Assembly (NCBI RefSeq): GCF_028682395.1 | Contig: NZ_JANHLC010000002.1 | Span: forward strand, 310,001 to 374,000 | DNA: 64,000 nucleotides | Direction: 5' to 3' | Source: Pseudomonas putida | GTDB lineage: Bacteria; Pseudomonadota; Gammaproteobacteria; Pseudomonadales; Pseudomonadaceae | Shown here: positions 8,756 through 17,700 of the stretch, in pieces | Position numbering within the stretch: position 1 is the first letter of the stretch | How the letters are laid out: the number at the start of each line of letters is the position of its first letter | Translations under genes and position numbers: made by a program | The notes under the pieces: model-generated | The model's input: the letters and a program-made list of their open reading frames with translations, nothing else | Databases searched by the model: none | What the model was told of the DNA's origin: nothing

Positions 8756-9598
8756 ATGATCGACCCCATCCTGCTTCGTACCTTTGTGGCCGTTGTCGAT
8801 GCAGAAGGCTTCAGTCGCGCCGCCACGCACCTGCACCTGACCCAATCGGCCGTAAGCGGGCACCTGCGCAAACTGGAAGAGCAGCTGGGCAAGCCCTTGC
8901 TCACCCGGACCACCCGCCGCCTGGAAATCACTGCCGACGGCCAGCGCCTGCTTGGCTACGCCAGGGCCATACTGGCCTTGAACCGTGATGCCCTGGCCGA
9001 ACTGACCCGCGCCCCTTTTCAGGGCAGAATCCGCCTGGGCATCAGCGAAGACTTTGCCCACACCGCCTTTCTGCGCACGGTCCAGGCTTTCGCCAGCCAA
9101 TACCCAGGTCTGGAGATCGAAGTGCAAGTGGGAATTCCCGGCGCATTGCTGCCATTGATGAAGGCCAACGCCCTGGACCTGGTCGTCGGCTCCCAGTGTG
9201 AAGTCAGCGGTCCCGGCCGCCTGCTTTGGCGCGAACCACTGGTTTGGGCCTGGTCCTCTCAGGCTGGCCTCCAGCCGCCCACCCCGCTACCGCTGGCCCT
9301 GTTCCCCGAGCCCTGCCCTTATCGCGAAGCCGCGTTGGCCAGCCTGGCCCGAGCCGGTGTAGCGCAACGCACCGCCATGCTCTGCAGCAGCACGGCCAGC
9401 CTGCGAGCGGCGGCGCAAACAGGGTTTGCCGTGGCACCGATGGCGTTGAGCCAGATCACCCCGCACTTGCAAATTCTCGAGGCCCTGCCGGCGTTACCCG
9501 ACGCCCAGTTTCGCCTCTATACCTCAAGCAGCGGGCCGCAACCGATACTCGACGAACTGGCCGACGCCATTGTCCAGGGATGCCGAGGGGCAGATTAG
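8756..9598 (+). CDS. LysR-family transcriptional regulator
   Basis: A 280-residue LysR protein. ATG 8756 gives the normal start (IDPILLRTFVAVVDAEGFSRAA) with the helix-turn-helix at about residues 17-37 (LTQSAVSGHLRKLEEQLGKPL). The effector-binding domain covers about 85-270. Divergent from azoR, so local control of the azoreductase is likely. The gene is short of a usual family length of about 300, because the C-terminus is brief. Confidence 0.9.
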   Translation: MIDPILLRTFVAVVDAEGFSRAATHLHLTQSAVSGHLRKLEEQLGKPLLTRTTRRLEITADGQRLLGYARAILALNRDALAELTRAPFQGRIRLGISEDFAHTAFLRTVQAFASQYPGLEIEVQVGIPGALLPLMKANALDLVVGSQCEVSGPGRLLWREPLVWAWSSQAGLQPPTPLPLALFPEPCPYREAALASLARAGVAQRTAMLCSSTASLRAAAQTGFAVAPMALSQITPHLQILEALPALPDAQFRLYTSSSGPQPILDELADAIVQGCRGAD

Positions 9599-9918
9599 CC
9601 GAGCGCCGACCTACAACCCTGGCGCCCTCCTTTCCAACGCCCCGGCCGGCGCTCGCCACGCCCACTGCAACGCTAACGGCGACCCAACCCGCTAGCCGCC
9701 TGCCATCAGACAGCAGTCAAGCCCGTTGGGGCGCGGCGAATCAAACCCCACCACGCCCTAGCGGTGCCCTTCCTCCGGCTCACTCGGTAACACCCCATCA
9801 TCACCGCGCCCCACGATGTTGCGTTCGGTAACGACATGCACCGTTTTGGCCGCGACAGCACCTCAAAAAAGACCTTATTACATCTTTATCAGGGTAAAAA
9901 CAGTCAAAAACAAATAGT

Positions 9919-9933
9919 TGGCACGATAAAAGC
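9919..9933 (+). promoter_or_regulatory. Probable sigma-54 (-24/-12) promoter
   Basis: TGGCAC-GATAA-AAGC: the -24 element is a perfect TGGCAC and the GG and GC dinucleotides are 10 bases apart, the required spacing; the -12 element is AAGC rather than TTGC. It lies about 70 bp upstream of the binding-protein gene. Nitrogen-regulated expression would suit an amino-acid/lactam catabolic unit. Confidence 0.55.
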
Positions 9934-9949
9934 TTAAGTACAACTACAT

Positions 9950-9964
9950 GATTGTTGAACAATC
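9950..9964. promoter_or_regulatory. Probable GntR-family operator
   Basis: GATTGTT-G-AACAATC is a perfect 7-bp inverted repeat around one base, of the TTGT-ACAA type bound by FCD-subfamily GntR regulators. It lies just downstream of the sigma-54-type promoter and 39 bp before the first gene, so binding would block transcription. The GntR gene at 12459 in the same unit is the natural candidate. Confidence 0.55.
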
Positions 9965-10002
9965 CCAGGCACTCTTTCTTTCCAGCAACCGAGGATACGA
10001 AC

Positions 10003-10857
10003 ATGGCTAAAGGTCTGATGGGCAAGCACGGCAAACGCAACCTGGCACTGGCAATCACTCTGGCGTGTATGGCACCGCTCGTGTCGGCCGCCGAAAGCAA
10101 GGGCGTTCTCAAGGCAGGCGAACTGAGCATCGGCTCCGACCTGACCTACCCGCCCTACACCTACCTCGACCAGAAGCAGCCGGCCGGCTTCGATCCCGAG
10201 TTCATGGGACTGATGGGCAAGCAATTGGGGCTCACTCCACGTTTTCTCGACACCCGCTTCGCCAACCTGATCCTGGGCGTCAACGCCCAGCGCTTCGACG
10301 TGGTGGCCTCCGCCCTGTACGTCACCCCCGAACGTGCCAAGCAAGTGGATTTCATCAGTTACCTGAAAACCGGCCACTCGCTGATGGTGCGCAGCAACGG
10401 CGACTTCCAGCCGCAACAGCCCGAAGAGTTGTGCGGCAAGCGCGTTGCCTCGATCAAGGGCGCCTCCTGGGTACCCAAACTCAACAAGGTTTCCGCCGAG
10501 TACTGCATCCCGGCCGGCAAGCCGGCCATCCAGTCCCGTGAATTCCCAACCTCGCCGGAAGCGGCCCAGGCCCTGCTGGCCCAGGCCGTCGACGTGCAGA
10601 TGGAAGACGCGGCCGTGGCCAAGATCACTGCCGAGAAACTGCCGGGCAAGATCCAGATCAGTTCCAAGGAACTGATTTACCCGGTGGTCATCGGCCTGGC
10701 CATCCGCAAGGGCAACCAACCCCTGCTGGACGAGCTGAACGGTGCCCTGGCAGCCATCCGCCAGGACGGCAGCTACGGCGCATTGCTCGCACGCTACAAC
10801 CTGGCCGAACCGAACAGTGAAGAAATCAGCGCCGCCCTGGGCGGTACTGCGAACTAG
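10003..10857 (+). CDS. Amino-acid-type ABC transporter, periplasmic binding protein
   Basis: A 284-residue SBP_bac_3-family binding protein. A signal peptide ends near residue 29 (VSA-AES), then GELSIGSDLTYPPYTYLDQ and GFDPEFMGLMGKQLG, the usual start of polar amino-acid binding proteins. It delivers a small ligand to the fused permease-ATPase encoded next. The ligand is unknown; the downstream PxpABC genes make 5-oxoproline or a related cyclic amide an attractive guess. Confidence 0.9.
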   Translation: MAKGLMGKHGKRNLALAITLACMAPLVSAAESKGVLKAGELSIGSDLTYPPYTYLDQKQPAGFDPEFMGLMGKQLGLTPRFLDTRFANLILGVNAQRFDVVASALYVTPERAKQVDFISYLKTGHSLMVRSNGDFQPQQPEELCGKRVASIKGASWVPKLNKVSAEYCIPAGKPAIQSREFPTSPEAAQALLAQAVDVQMEDAAVAKITAEKLPGKIQISSKELIYPVVIGLAIRKGNQPLLDELNGALAAIRQDGSYGALLARYNLAEPNSEEISAALGGTAN

Positions 10858-10933
10858 GCACGGCGCTCGCCGGTAGCGGTTTTGTCGACCCCTGTCGCAC
10901 GCGGCAGGGGTCAGGGTAACGCGGAGTAAGTAC

Positions 10934-12442
10934 ATGCAATTCGATTGGCACTACACCTTAGGCCTGCTGTGGAACGCCGACTTCTGGCGCGCCGTGGGCA
11001 CCGTGGTCGAACTGAGCCTGGAAACCTGGATCCTGGGTATTGTCTTCGGCTTTTTCCTCGCCCTGGCGCGGCAATCCCAACGCCGTTGGCTGCGCGATGC
11101 GGCCGGCCTGTATATCTGGTTCTTCCGCAGCCTGCCGTTGCTGGTGCTGCTGATTTTCGTCTACAACCTGCCGCAGGTGTTCCCCTCCACCAGCGTGCTG
11201 TTGTCCAACCCCTATTCGGCCGGCCTGATCGCCCTGGTCCTCAGCGAGGCCGCCTATATCGCCGAGATCCATCGCGGCGGACTGCTGGCAGTGGTCAAAG
11301 GCCAGCTCGAAGCAGGCAAGGCACTGGGCGTCGGCTATCGCGGCATCCAGCGGCTGATCGTGGTGCCCCAGGCCCTGCGCGTCGCCTTGCCGACCCTGGC
11401 CAACGAGTACATCACCATCGTCAAGCTGACCTCCCTGGTCTCGGTGATCTCGCTCTCGGAGATTCTCCTGGTCGGCCAGCAGCTCTACACCCAGAACTTC
11501 CTGGTGATGGAAACCATGTTGGCGGTGGCCTTCTACTATGTGCTGATCGTGACGGTGTTCAGCCGCCTGCTGCGCGTGCTGGAAAACCATCTGGACGTCA
11601 CGCGCCGCAAACCCAAGGCCATTGCCGCCGCCGAACTCGGCGCGGTCGCGACCCAACGTGCCAGCGGCCAGGCCGAGCCGGGCGAATTTGCCCTGCAGGC
11701 GCGCGGCGTTCGTAAAGCCTATGGCGAGCTGGAAGTGCTCAAGGGTGTCGACCTGAATGTACGCTGGGGCGAAGTGGTGTCGATCATCGGCCCGTCAGGC
11801 TCGGGCAAGACCACCCTGATCCGCACCATGAACGGCCTGGAAAGCCTCGATCACGGTGAAATCACCCTGCAAGGCGAACCGTTCCTGCGCGGCACCAAGG
11901 AAGCCGAAGGCGCCCTGAGCCACAAGACCCATATGCAGGGCATCGTCCACGTCGGCATGGTCTTCCAGGGCTTCAACCTGTTCCCACACAAGACCGCCCT
12001 GGAAAACGTCATGCTCGCGCCGGTCTATCACGCCCATGGCGGCGGCGAGGAGCTGCGCCTGCTCAGTCTGGCCCTGCTGCGCAAGGTCGGCATGCTCGAA
12101 CACGCCGGCAAGTACCCGCACCAGTTATCCGGCGGCCAGCAACAACGCGTGGCGATTGCCCGCGCCCTGGCCATGCGCCCATCGGTGATGCTGTTCGACG
12201 AGCCGACTTCGGCCCTGGACCCGGAGTTGGTCGGCGATGTCCTCGCGGTGATCGAAGAACTGGCCCGCGAAGGCATGACCATGGTGATCGTCACCCACGA
12301 AATGAACTTCGCCTTCAAGCTCTCCGACCGCGTGGTCTTTATGGAGCGTGGCGAAATCATCCAGGATGCGGCGCCCAAGGACATGCTCGAACAACGCAGC
12401 GAGCGCATGACGCGCTTCCTCAAAGATGTGCAGTTGGCCTGA
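10934..12442 (+). CDS. Amino-acid ABC transporter: permease fused to ATP-binding protein
   Basis: A 502-residue two-part protein. Residues 1 to about 225 form a HisM/GlnP-type permease with several membrane helices and the EAA loop ([20 protein letters not shown]). A linker of about 30 residues leads to a complete ATPase (about 252-500) with Walker A GPSGSGKT, signature LSGGQQQR and Walker [12 protein letters not shown]. These are normally separate genes. There is no second permease gene, so the transporter is probably a homodimer of this fusion plus the upstream binding protein. Confidence 0.93.
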   Translation: MQFDWHYTLGLLWNADFWRAVGTVVELSLETWILGIVFGFFLALARQSQRRWLRDAAGLYIWFFRSLPLLVLLIFVYNLPQVFPSTSVLLSNPYSAGLIALVLSEAAYIAEIHRGGLLAVVKGQLEAGKALGVGYRGIQRLIVVPQALRVALPTLANEYITIVKLTSLVSVISLSEILLVGQQLYTQNFLVMETMLAVAFYYVLIVTVFSRLLRVLENHLDVTRRKPKAIAAAELGAVATQRASGQAEPGEFALQARGVRKAYGELEVLKGVDLNVRWGEVVSIIGPSGSGKTTLIRTMNGLESLDHGEITLQGEPFLRGTKEAEGALSHKTHMQGIVHVGMVFQGFNLFPHKTALENVMLAPVYHAHGGGEELRLLSLALLRKVGMLEHAGKYPHQLSGGQQQRVAIARALAMRPSVMLFDEPTSALDPELVGDVLAVIEELAREGMTMVIVTHEMNFAFKLSDRVVFMERGEIIQDAAPKDMLEQRSERMTRFLKDVQLA

Positions 12443-12458
12443 GAAGCAGGAGCGCCCC

Positions 12459-13124
12459 ATGAGTACGAGCAAGGAACCCAGCCTGTCACTGGCCGATCAG
12501 GTCGCCATGGAGCTGCGTGAAGACATCATCGGCGGGCGCCTGTTGCCCGGCATGCCACTGATCGAAAGCGAGCTGGTCAATGCCTACAACGCCTCGCGCA
12601 ATACCGTGCGCGAGGCGTTGCATCAGCTCGGCCGCGAAGGCCTGGCCAGTTATGTGCGCAATAAAGGCGTGATGGTCCGTCGCCTGGGCATCGATGATGT
12701 GCGCGATATCTTCAAGGTCCGCCGCACGCTGGAGTTGCAGGCGATTGCCGCCAGCAAGCCGCTGCGCGAGTACCAGTCCGACCTGATGCTCGAAGCCATC
12801 GAGGCCGCGCAACTGGCCCAGGACCGCGAGAACTGGCAGGCCTTCGGCACTCACAGCCTGCGCTTTCACCAGCACATCGTCGGCCTGCTGCGCAGCCCGC
12901 TGTTCGACGAATTCTTTACCCATGTCGCCGCCCAGATGCGCCTGGTGTTTTCCCATGCCCCCAGCGAGGAAACCTTCCAGAAACCCTGGCTCGAACGCGA
13001 CCGCCACATCCATGATCTGCTCGGCGAAGGCCGCAAGAAAGACGCCGAAGAAGCCATGAGCAGCTACCTCAACGACTCCGAAAGAGGGCTGTTGGACATT
13101 CTCGCCAACGTGCCCCATCACTGA
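12459..13124 (+). CDS. GntR-family regulator, FCD subfamily
   Basis: A 221-residue regulator. The winged helix (about 10-75) contains LREDIIGGRLLPGMPLIESELVNAY split by the usual turn and NTVREALHQLGREGLASYV. The C-terminal FCD domain (about 90-210) has His residues in FHQHIVGLL and the DRHIHDLLGEG segment that normally bind metal and a carboxylate effector. It sits between the transporter and catabolic genes of one unit and probably senses the imported compound. Confidence 0.92.
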   Translation: MSTSKEPSLSLADQVAMELREDIIGGRLLPGMPLIESELVNAYNASRNTVREALHQLGREGLASYVRNKGVMVRRLGIDDVRDIFKVRRTLELQAIAASKPLREYQSDLMLEAIEAAQLAQDRENWQAFGTHSLRFHQHIVGLLRSPLFDEFFTHVAAQMRLVFSHAPSEETFQKPWLERDRHIHDLLGEGRKKDAEEAMSSYLNDSERGLLDILANVPHH

Positions 13125-13138
13125 AAAGAGGACCCACC

Positions 13139-13990
13139 ATGTACAAGGATTATCCTGCCGCTTACCAGGTCAGCAAGGGCGCGGCCCTGCAAGTCGACAA
13201 GGCGTTCTACGACCGTGTGCGCGAAAGCAAGGACGGTCGTACTCTGGTCGAGCAGTTCGAAGTGCCGATCCGCACCGGCCGCGCCTGGAAAGTTCCGGCC
13301 GGCCACCTGTTCCGCGTGACCACCCCGGTCGGCCCCCAGGTCGGCGACTTCAACGTCTGGAGCGCCAACGACCCGCGTGAACGCATGTGGGCCGCACGCA
13401 CCCGCCAGTTGCAGGGCGCCCACGTCACCACCTATGACCGCCTGTGGTCGAACCTGCCGTTCCTGCGGCCGATGGTCACCATCACCGACGACAGCCTCGC
13501 CGCCTACGGCATCGACGAACATGGCGGGCGCCTGCACGACCTGCTGGGCACCCGTTGCGACCCGTACGTAAACAAAATGCTCACCGGCGAAGACTTCCAC
13601 CATCACTGCCATTCCAACCTGACCCGCGCCGTCCTGCCACACGGCCTGACCGAGTTCGATGTGCATGATGTCCTGAATATCTTCCAGTGCACCGGCCTGA
13701 ACCACGACGACATGTATTTCATGAAAGCCTGCCCGGCCAAGCAGGGCGACTACCTGGAATTCTTCGCCGAGATCGACCTGCTCTGTGCCCTGTCGACCTG
13801 CCCGGGTGGCGACCTGTCGCTGCCAATGTGGGGCCCGGACGCCGAGGACCCGCTGAAGGTCTGCCGCCCGCTGGGCGTGGAAATCTATCGCCTGGACGAC
13901 AGCCTGCTCGACGGCTGGAAGCAGCCCGAACGCGCCGCCTACAAGGGCAACCACGGCCTGCTGATTGCCAAAGCCGAGTGGGAAAAGTAA
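13139..13990 (+). CDS. DUF1989 (urea carboxylase-associated) family protein
   Basis: A 283-residue protein of the DUF1989 family. A beta-rich N-terminal half contains the VPAGHLFRVTTPVGPQVGDFNVW motif, followed by GEDFHHHCHSNLTRAV, whose His and Cys residues suggest a metal site, and VHDVLNIFQCTGLN. DUF1989 pairs associated with urea carboxylase act as carboxyguanidine deiminases; single copies like this one, next to PxpABC, are not characterised as far as I know. It is the first catabolic gene after the GntR regulator. Confidence 0.85.
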   Translation: MYKDYPAAYQVSKGAALQVDKAFYDRVRESKDGRTLVEQFEVPIRTGRAWKVPAGHLFRVTTPVGPQVGDFNVWSANDPRERMWAARTRQLQGAHVTTYDRLWSNLPFLRPMVTITDDSLAAYGIDEHGGRLHDLLGTRCDPYVNKMLTGEDFHHHCHSNLTRAVLPHGLTEFDVHDVLNIFQCTGLNHDDMYFMKACPAKQGDYLEFFAEIDLLCALSTCPGGDLSLPMWGPDAEDPLKVCRPLGVEIYRLDDSLLDGWKQPERAAYKGNHGLLIAKAEWEK

Positions 13991-14074
13991 AGGCAGGCTA
14001 AATTGACAACCGGGCGGCCTCGCCCGCCCCGGTTGTTTCGCAGCCTGGCTGCACCGTTTGCAGGAGTCGTCGAC

Positions 14075-14827
14075 ATGAACATCCCCCTATTGAACTGCGA
14101 TATCGGCGAAAGCTTTGGCGCCTGGACCATGGGCCGTGACGCCGACGTCATGCCCTTTATCGATTGCGCCAACATCGCCTGCGGCTTCCACGCCTCCGAC
14201 CCCAGCACCATGCGCAAGACCGTGGCGCTGGCCCTGGAACATGGCGTAACCATCGGCGCGCACCCGGCCTACCCGGACCTGGTCGGCTTCGGCCGTCGCT
14301 CAATGAGCTGCTCGCCCGAGGAAATCGAAGACCTGCTGCACTACCAGATAGGCGCCCTGCAGGGCATCTGCCGGGCCCAGGGCGGCCAGGTCCGCTACGT
14401 CAAGCCGCACGGCGCGATGTACAACGACATGATGCGCGACGCCCGCCAGCTGCGCGCCGTGTTCAAGGCCGTCGCCGCCTACGAGGGCGAGCTGCGCCTG
14501 ATGCTGATGGCCCAGCGCGACAACAGCACGGCCCTGGCCTTGAGCGCCGAGTTCGGCGTCGCGCTGTGGTTCGAAGCCTTTGCCGACCGTGCCTATGACC
14601 CCGCCGGCCATCTGGTCTCGCGCACCCTGCCTGGCGCCGTGCACCACGACGCCGACACCGTGATCGCCCAGGCCCTGACCCTGGCCCGCGGCGAGAGCCT
14701 GGTCGCCACCGATGGCAGCGACCTGCAACTGCACGTCGACACCCTGTGCGTGCATGGCGACAACGACAGCTCCATCGCGGCTGTGCAGCGCATTCGCCAG
14801 TCCCTCGGGGAGCTGCGCACGGCATGA
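14075..14827 (+). CDS. pxpA: 5-oxoprolinase subunit A (LamB/YcsF family)
   Basis: A 250-residue LamB/YcsF protein. ATG 14075 ([15 protein letters not shown]) is the family's normal start and has AGGAG upstream. Motifs [33 protein letters not shown] and [10 protein letters not shown] are all present. PxpA acts with PxpB and PxpC in the ATP-dependent opening of 5-oxoproline to glutamate. Its stop overlaps the pxpB start (ATGA). Confidence 0.95.
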   Translation: MNIPLLNCDIGESFGAWTMGRDADVMPFIDCANIACGFHASDPSTMRKTVALALEHGVTIGAHPAYPDLVGFGRRSMSCSPEEIEDLLHYQIGALQGICRAQGGQVRYVKPHGAMYNDMMRDARQLRAVFKAVAAYEGELRLMLMAQRDNSTALALSAEFGVALWFEAFADRAYDPAGHLVSRTLPGAVHHDADTVIAQALTLARGESLVATDGSDLQLHVDTLCVHGDNDSSIAAVQRIRQSLGELRTA

Positions 14828-15528
14828 ACATCCGGATTGAAATCGTCGCCGTCGACTGCCTGATGGTGCGCCTGTTCGACCGTATCGACGAAGCCAATAT
14901 GCCCTGGATGCTGGCCGCCGGCCGGCGCCTGCGCGAAAGCTTTGGCGAGCACCTGATCGACCTGGTGCCCTCGTACACCACACTCATGGTCCATTACGAC
15001 CTGCGATACCTGCTCGCGGGCGACGCCCGGGCCTTGATCGCCCAGGCCCTCGACGACCTCCAGCCGGATACCGGAACCGCCGGGCGCAGCCACAGCCTGG
15101 CGACCTGGTACGACCCCAGCGTCGGGCCTGAACTGAAGGCTCTGGCCCAACGCAGTGGGCTATCCGTCAGCCAGGTGATCGAACGCCACAGCCGACATGA
15201 ATACCAGGTCTTCGCCTTGGGCTTTGTGCCCGGCTTCGCTTTTATGGGGTTGGTGGAAGAAATCCTCGCCAGCCCGCGCCTGAGCACCCCGCGCAAACGG
15301 GTCGCGGCCGGCAGCGTGGGTATTGCCGAACGCCAGACCGCCGCCTACCCGCAAGCCTCGCCAGGCGGCTGGAACCTGATCGGACGCACGCCGGTCCGCC
15401 TGTTCGACCAGGCACTGGACGGCTACAGCCTGTTGCAACCGGGTGATCGCGTGCGCTTTGCACCCGTCAGCCATGATGAATTTATCCGCCTGGGCGGTGA
15501 CGACACGCCACTGGAGGCGAACACATGA
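14824..15528 (+). CDS. pxpB: 5-oxoprolinase subunit B (KipI family)
   Basis: A 234-residue protein of the KipI/allophanate hydrolase subunit 1 family, with the family motifs TTLMVHYD and, in the C-terminal half, [12 protein letters not shown] and [20 protein letters not shown]. Start ATG 14824 overlaps the pxpA stop and its own stop overlaps pxpC, so the three subunits are translationally coupled. It is part of the PxpABC complex. Confidence 0.94.
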   Translation: MNIRIEIVAVDCLMVRLFDRIDEANMPWMLAAGRRLRESFGEHLIDLVPSYTTLMVHYDLRYLLAGDARALIAQALDDLQPDTGTAGRSHSLATWYDPSVGPELKALAQRSGLSVSQVIERHSRHEYQVFALGFVPGFAFMGLVEEILASPRLSTPRKRVAAGSVGIAERQTAAYPQASPGGWNLIGRTPVRLFDQALDGYSLLQPGDRVRFAPVSHDEFIRLGGDDTPLEANT

Positions 15529-16442
15529 GTGGCTTGCGGGTAGAACGCAGTACGCCCCTGATCCTGCTGCAGGACGCCGGACGCTTTGGCAGCCGCCACC
15601 TGGGCGTAACCCAGGGCGGCGCCGCGGACTGGATTTCCATGGGCTGGGCCAACTGGCTGCTGGGCAACGCCCTGGATGCCGCGGTGCTTGAGATTACCCT
15701 GGGCGGCCTGAGCCTGATCGTCGAGCGCGATGCCTGCCTGGCCCTGGCCGGTGCCGACCTGGGGGCTCGCCTGGACGACCAGCCGCTGCAACCCTGGCGC
15801 AGTTTTGTGGTACGTCGTGGTCAGCGCCTGAACTTTCAGCAACCGCTGCACGGCGCCCGTGCCTACCTGGCGGCGCCAGGCGGATTCGATGCAAGCCCGG
15901 TGCTGGGCAGCAAGGCGACCGTCTGCCGGGAAGGCCTGGGCGGCCTGGATGGTAGCGGCCAGGCACTGGTTGCGGGTGACCTGCTTGACTGGTCCGCCCC
16001 CTCCCCGCCTGCGCGCGAACTGAGCCCTGCACAAATCCCCGACCTGAGCCCCCAGCGTCCCCTGGACACCGTGCTCGGTGCACAAATTGGCGACTTTGCC
16101 GGGCAGAGTTTGTTCGATGCATTCAACAGCGTCTGGCAGGTCGATGCACGGGCCGACCGCATGGGTATTCGCCTGCTGGGGCCGACCCTGGAATATCAGG
16201 GCCGGGCGCTGATTTCCGAAGGCATTCCCTTGGGCGCGATCCAGGTGCCACCGGATGGCCAGCCAATTGTGCTGCTCAATGATCGACAGACCATCGGCGG
16301 CTATCCGCGCCTGGGCGCCCTGACGCCCGCCGCCCTGGCCCGCCTGGCCCAGTGCCTGCCGGGAACAGAACTGCGCCTGACGCCGGTGGTCCAGGAACTG
16401 GCCCAGGAACAGCAGCGCGCCCTATTGGCGCAGTGGGCCTAA
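15525..16442 (+). CDS. pxpC: 5-oxoprolinase subunit C (KipA family)
   Basis: A 305-residue KipA/biotin-dependent carboxyltransferase-like protein. LLQDAGRFGSRHLGVTQGGA at residues 14-33 and the GGYPRLGALTPAALARLAQ segment near the C-terminus are hallmarks. It completes PxpABC and is the last gene of the unit, followed by a hairpin. Substrates other than 5-oxoproline cannot be ruled out, given the unusual DUF1989 neighbour. Confidence 0.94.
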   Translation: MSGLRVERSTPLILLQDAGRFGSRHLGVTQGGAADWISMGWANWLLGNALDAAVLEITLGGLSLIVERDACLALAGADLGARLDDQPLQPWRSFVVRRGQRLNFQQPLHGARAYLAAPGGFDASPVLGSKATVCREGLGGLDGSGQALVAGDLLDWSAPSPPARELSPAQIPDLSPQRPLDTVLGAQIGDFAGQSLFDAFNSVWQVDARADRMGIRLLGPTLEYQGRALISEGIPLGAIQVPPDGQPIVLLNDRQTIGGYPRLGALTPAALARLAQCLPGTELRLTPVVQELAQEQQRALLAQWA

Positions 16443-16449
16443 ATGCAGC

Positions 16450-16490
16450 AGGGGCGTGGCCCGGCTCAAGCCGGGTAGTGCCCCTTTCCT
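16450..16490 (+). terminator. Two-tier hairpin after pxpC
   Basis: Outer stem AGGGGC/GCCCCT (16450-16455 with 16480-16485) encloses inner stem CCCGGC/GCCGGG (16460-16465 with 16470-16475). Only a short TTTCC follows, so termination may be partial. It separates pxpC from the convergent islet gene. Confidence 0.6.
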
Positions 16491-16498
16491 AAGCAACC

Positions 16499-17455
16499 TT
16501 ACGCGGATCGCTCATCGGATCCGCTGGCACGTACCTCTGCGTTAGCCAGGTGCTTGGTGGCATCATTTGTCCAACCCTTCAACTGCCGAGCAACGAAAAG
16601 CTGCTTATCCCCCGCGACATTTTCAAGCCAGTCGGTTGCCGATTGCGCACTCCACGCCCACTCCCCGATACTGTTATTCTCCTCAATACCCTCGATTTTC
16701 CTGTTTATCAGCTCATGGAACACCGCTCCGGTATCGGCGGTACCGGCCACAAAGGCATCCACCACCCTCCCATACAGACTAGCCAGCTCCTCTCCACTTT
16801 CGAACACCGTGCCCAAGGCTTGCTTGATCTCAGCATATGCAGCATTTCTCAGCTTCAGCGCGCTGTCGGCCCAACAATTGAGTTCATGGGCAAGATGGAT
16901 CCCCATGTCGCGTTCACATCTGCCAACAAAATTATGAGCCTCACTAGATCCTGCCGCCCAATCCCGGGCAGTAATTACAATTCCATTCGTGAAATCCTTA
17001 AGCAAGACGCTCTCAAGCAATTCTTCCGCCTGACCGCTATAAGGCTCGACGCCAATGAGCTCAAGAAGCGCTTGGAGCGGCCTATTCAATTCCCCTCCCT
17101 CATCTACCAGCAGCACATAGTTGGCGCTGTTGACCGGCGACCCCGATCCCTTACCCAGATAGCTCAAGATGGGCTTCGGGTCGGCAGCATCTGGCGTAAT
17201 GGAGCACTCGCCAGATGACTCAGTGCGGTTCAACAGCCTGTTAACCCAGGTCATCAACGCCCGTATGGGGCTCAGGATAAAGGTCTTTAGACGCTCCAGC
17301 CGGCCGGTCGGCACTGGCAGCTCCTGCGAGCCGGCCAGGCTCCTCGCATGGTGATCTGTGTCCCGGAGCGCACCTAGCGGAGGACTGGGACGAACGACAA
17401 GAGAACTAGATTCATTGATAGGACCTTGCCCGGATACTCCCGCTAGTTCCCACAT
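16499..17455 (-). CDS. Uncharacterised islet protein A (FILSP-motif family)
   Basis: A 318-residue soluble protein with no family I recognise. ATG 17455 is supported by GAGGAG 6 bases upstream. The first 50 residues are Ser/Pro-rich and look disordered; then comes GRLERLKTFILSPIRAL (51-67), closely matched in the 404-residue islet protein encoded at 19304-20518. Near the C-terminus DWLENVAGDKQLFVARQLKG (about 270-290) followed by WTNDATKHL again matches that protein. There is no signal peptide or membrane helix. GC is visibly lower than in flanking catabolic genes. A disordered N-terminus before a conserved block would suit a secreted effector, but nothing proves it. Confidence 0.7.
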   Translation of the reverse strand: MWELAGVSGQGPINESSSLVVRPSPPLGALRDTDHHARSLAGSQELPVPTGRLERLKTFILSPIRALMTWVNRLLNRTESSGECSITPDAADPKPILSYLGKGSGSPVNSANYVLLVDEGGELNRPLQALLELIGVEPYSGQAEELLESVLLKDFTNGIVITARDWAAGSSEAHNFVGRCERDMGIHLAHELNCWADSALKLRNAAYAEIKQALGTVFESGEELASLYGRVVDAFVAGTADTGAVFHELINRKIEGIEENNSIGEWAWSAQSATDWLENVAGDKQLFVARQLKGWTNDATKHLANAEVRASGSDERSA

Positions 17456-17700
17456 ACTCGACTCCTCGTACCTATTCGGATAACAGCTTGAATCTAGGCA
17501 ATCCGTAACTGCACCGCTATCACAATCCGTCCGCTTTTATGGACTCTGTACCGCCCATAAACAAACATGCCCGCATCCTTTTCAGCATGCAGGCATGTTC
17601 GCGATCATTGTCGGCGCTTCAAGGCCATTAAGCCGGAAGCCACTTCAGCGGCGCTCGCCTGGAGCACCATTACTTGCGAAGCAAGCGCCCCAGCACAACT

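Larger units (their letters stand above)
9599..10002. other. Intergenic region with probable promoter of the transporter/oxoprolinase unit
   Basis: No gene is supported here. The first 230 bases are featureless; the last 100 hold a sigma-54-type promoter and a palindrome, both annotated separately. A weak frame on the minus strand (9801-10130) overlaps the transporter gene and has no family features. Confidence 0.6.
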
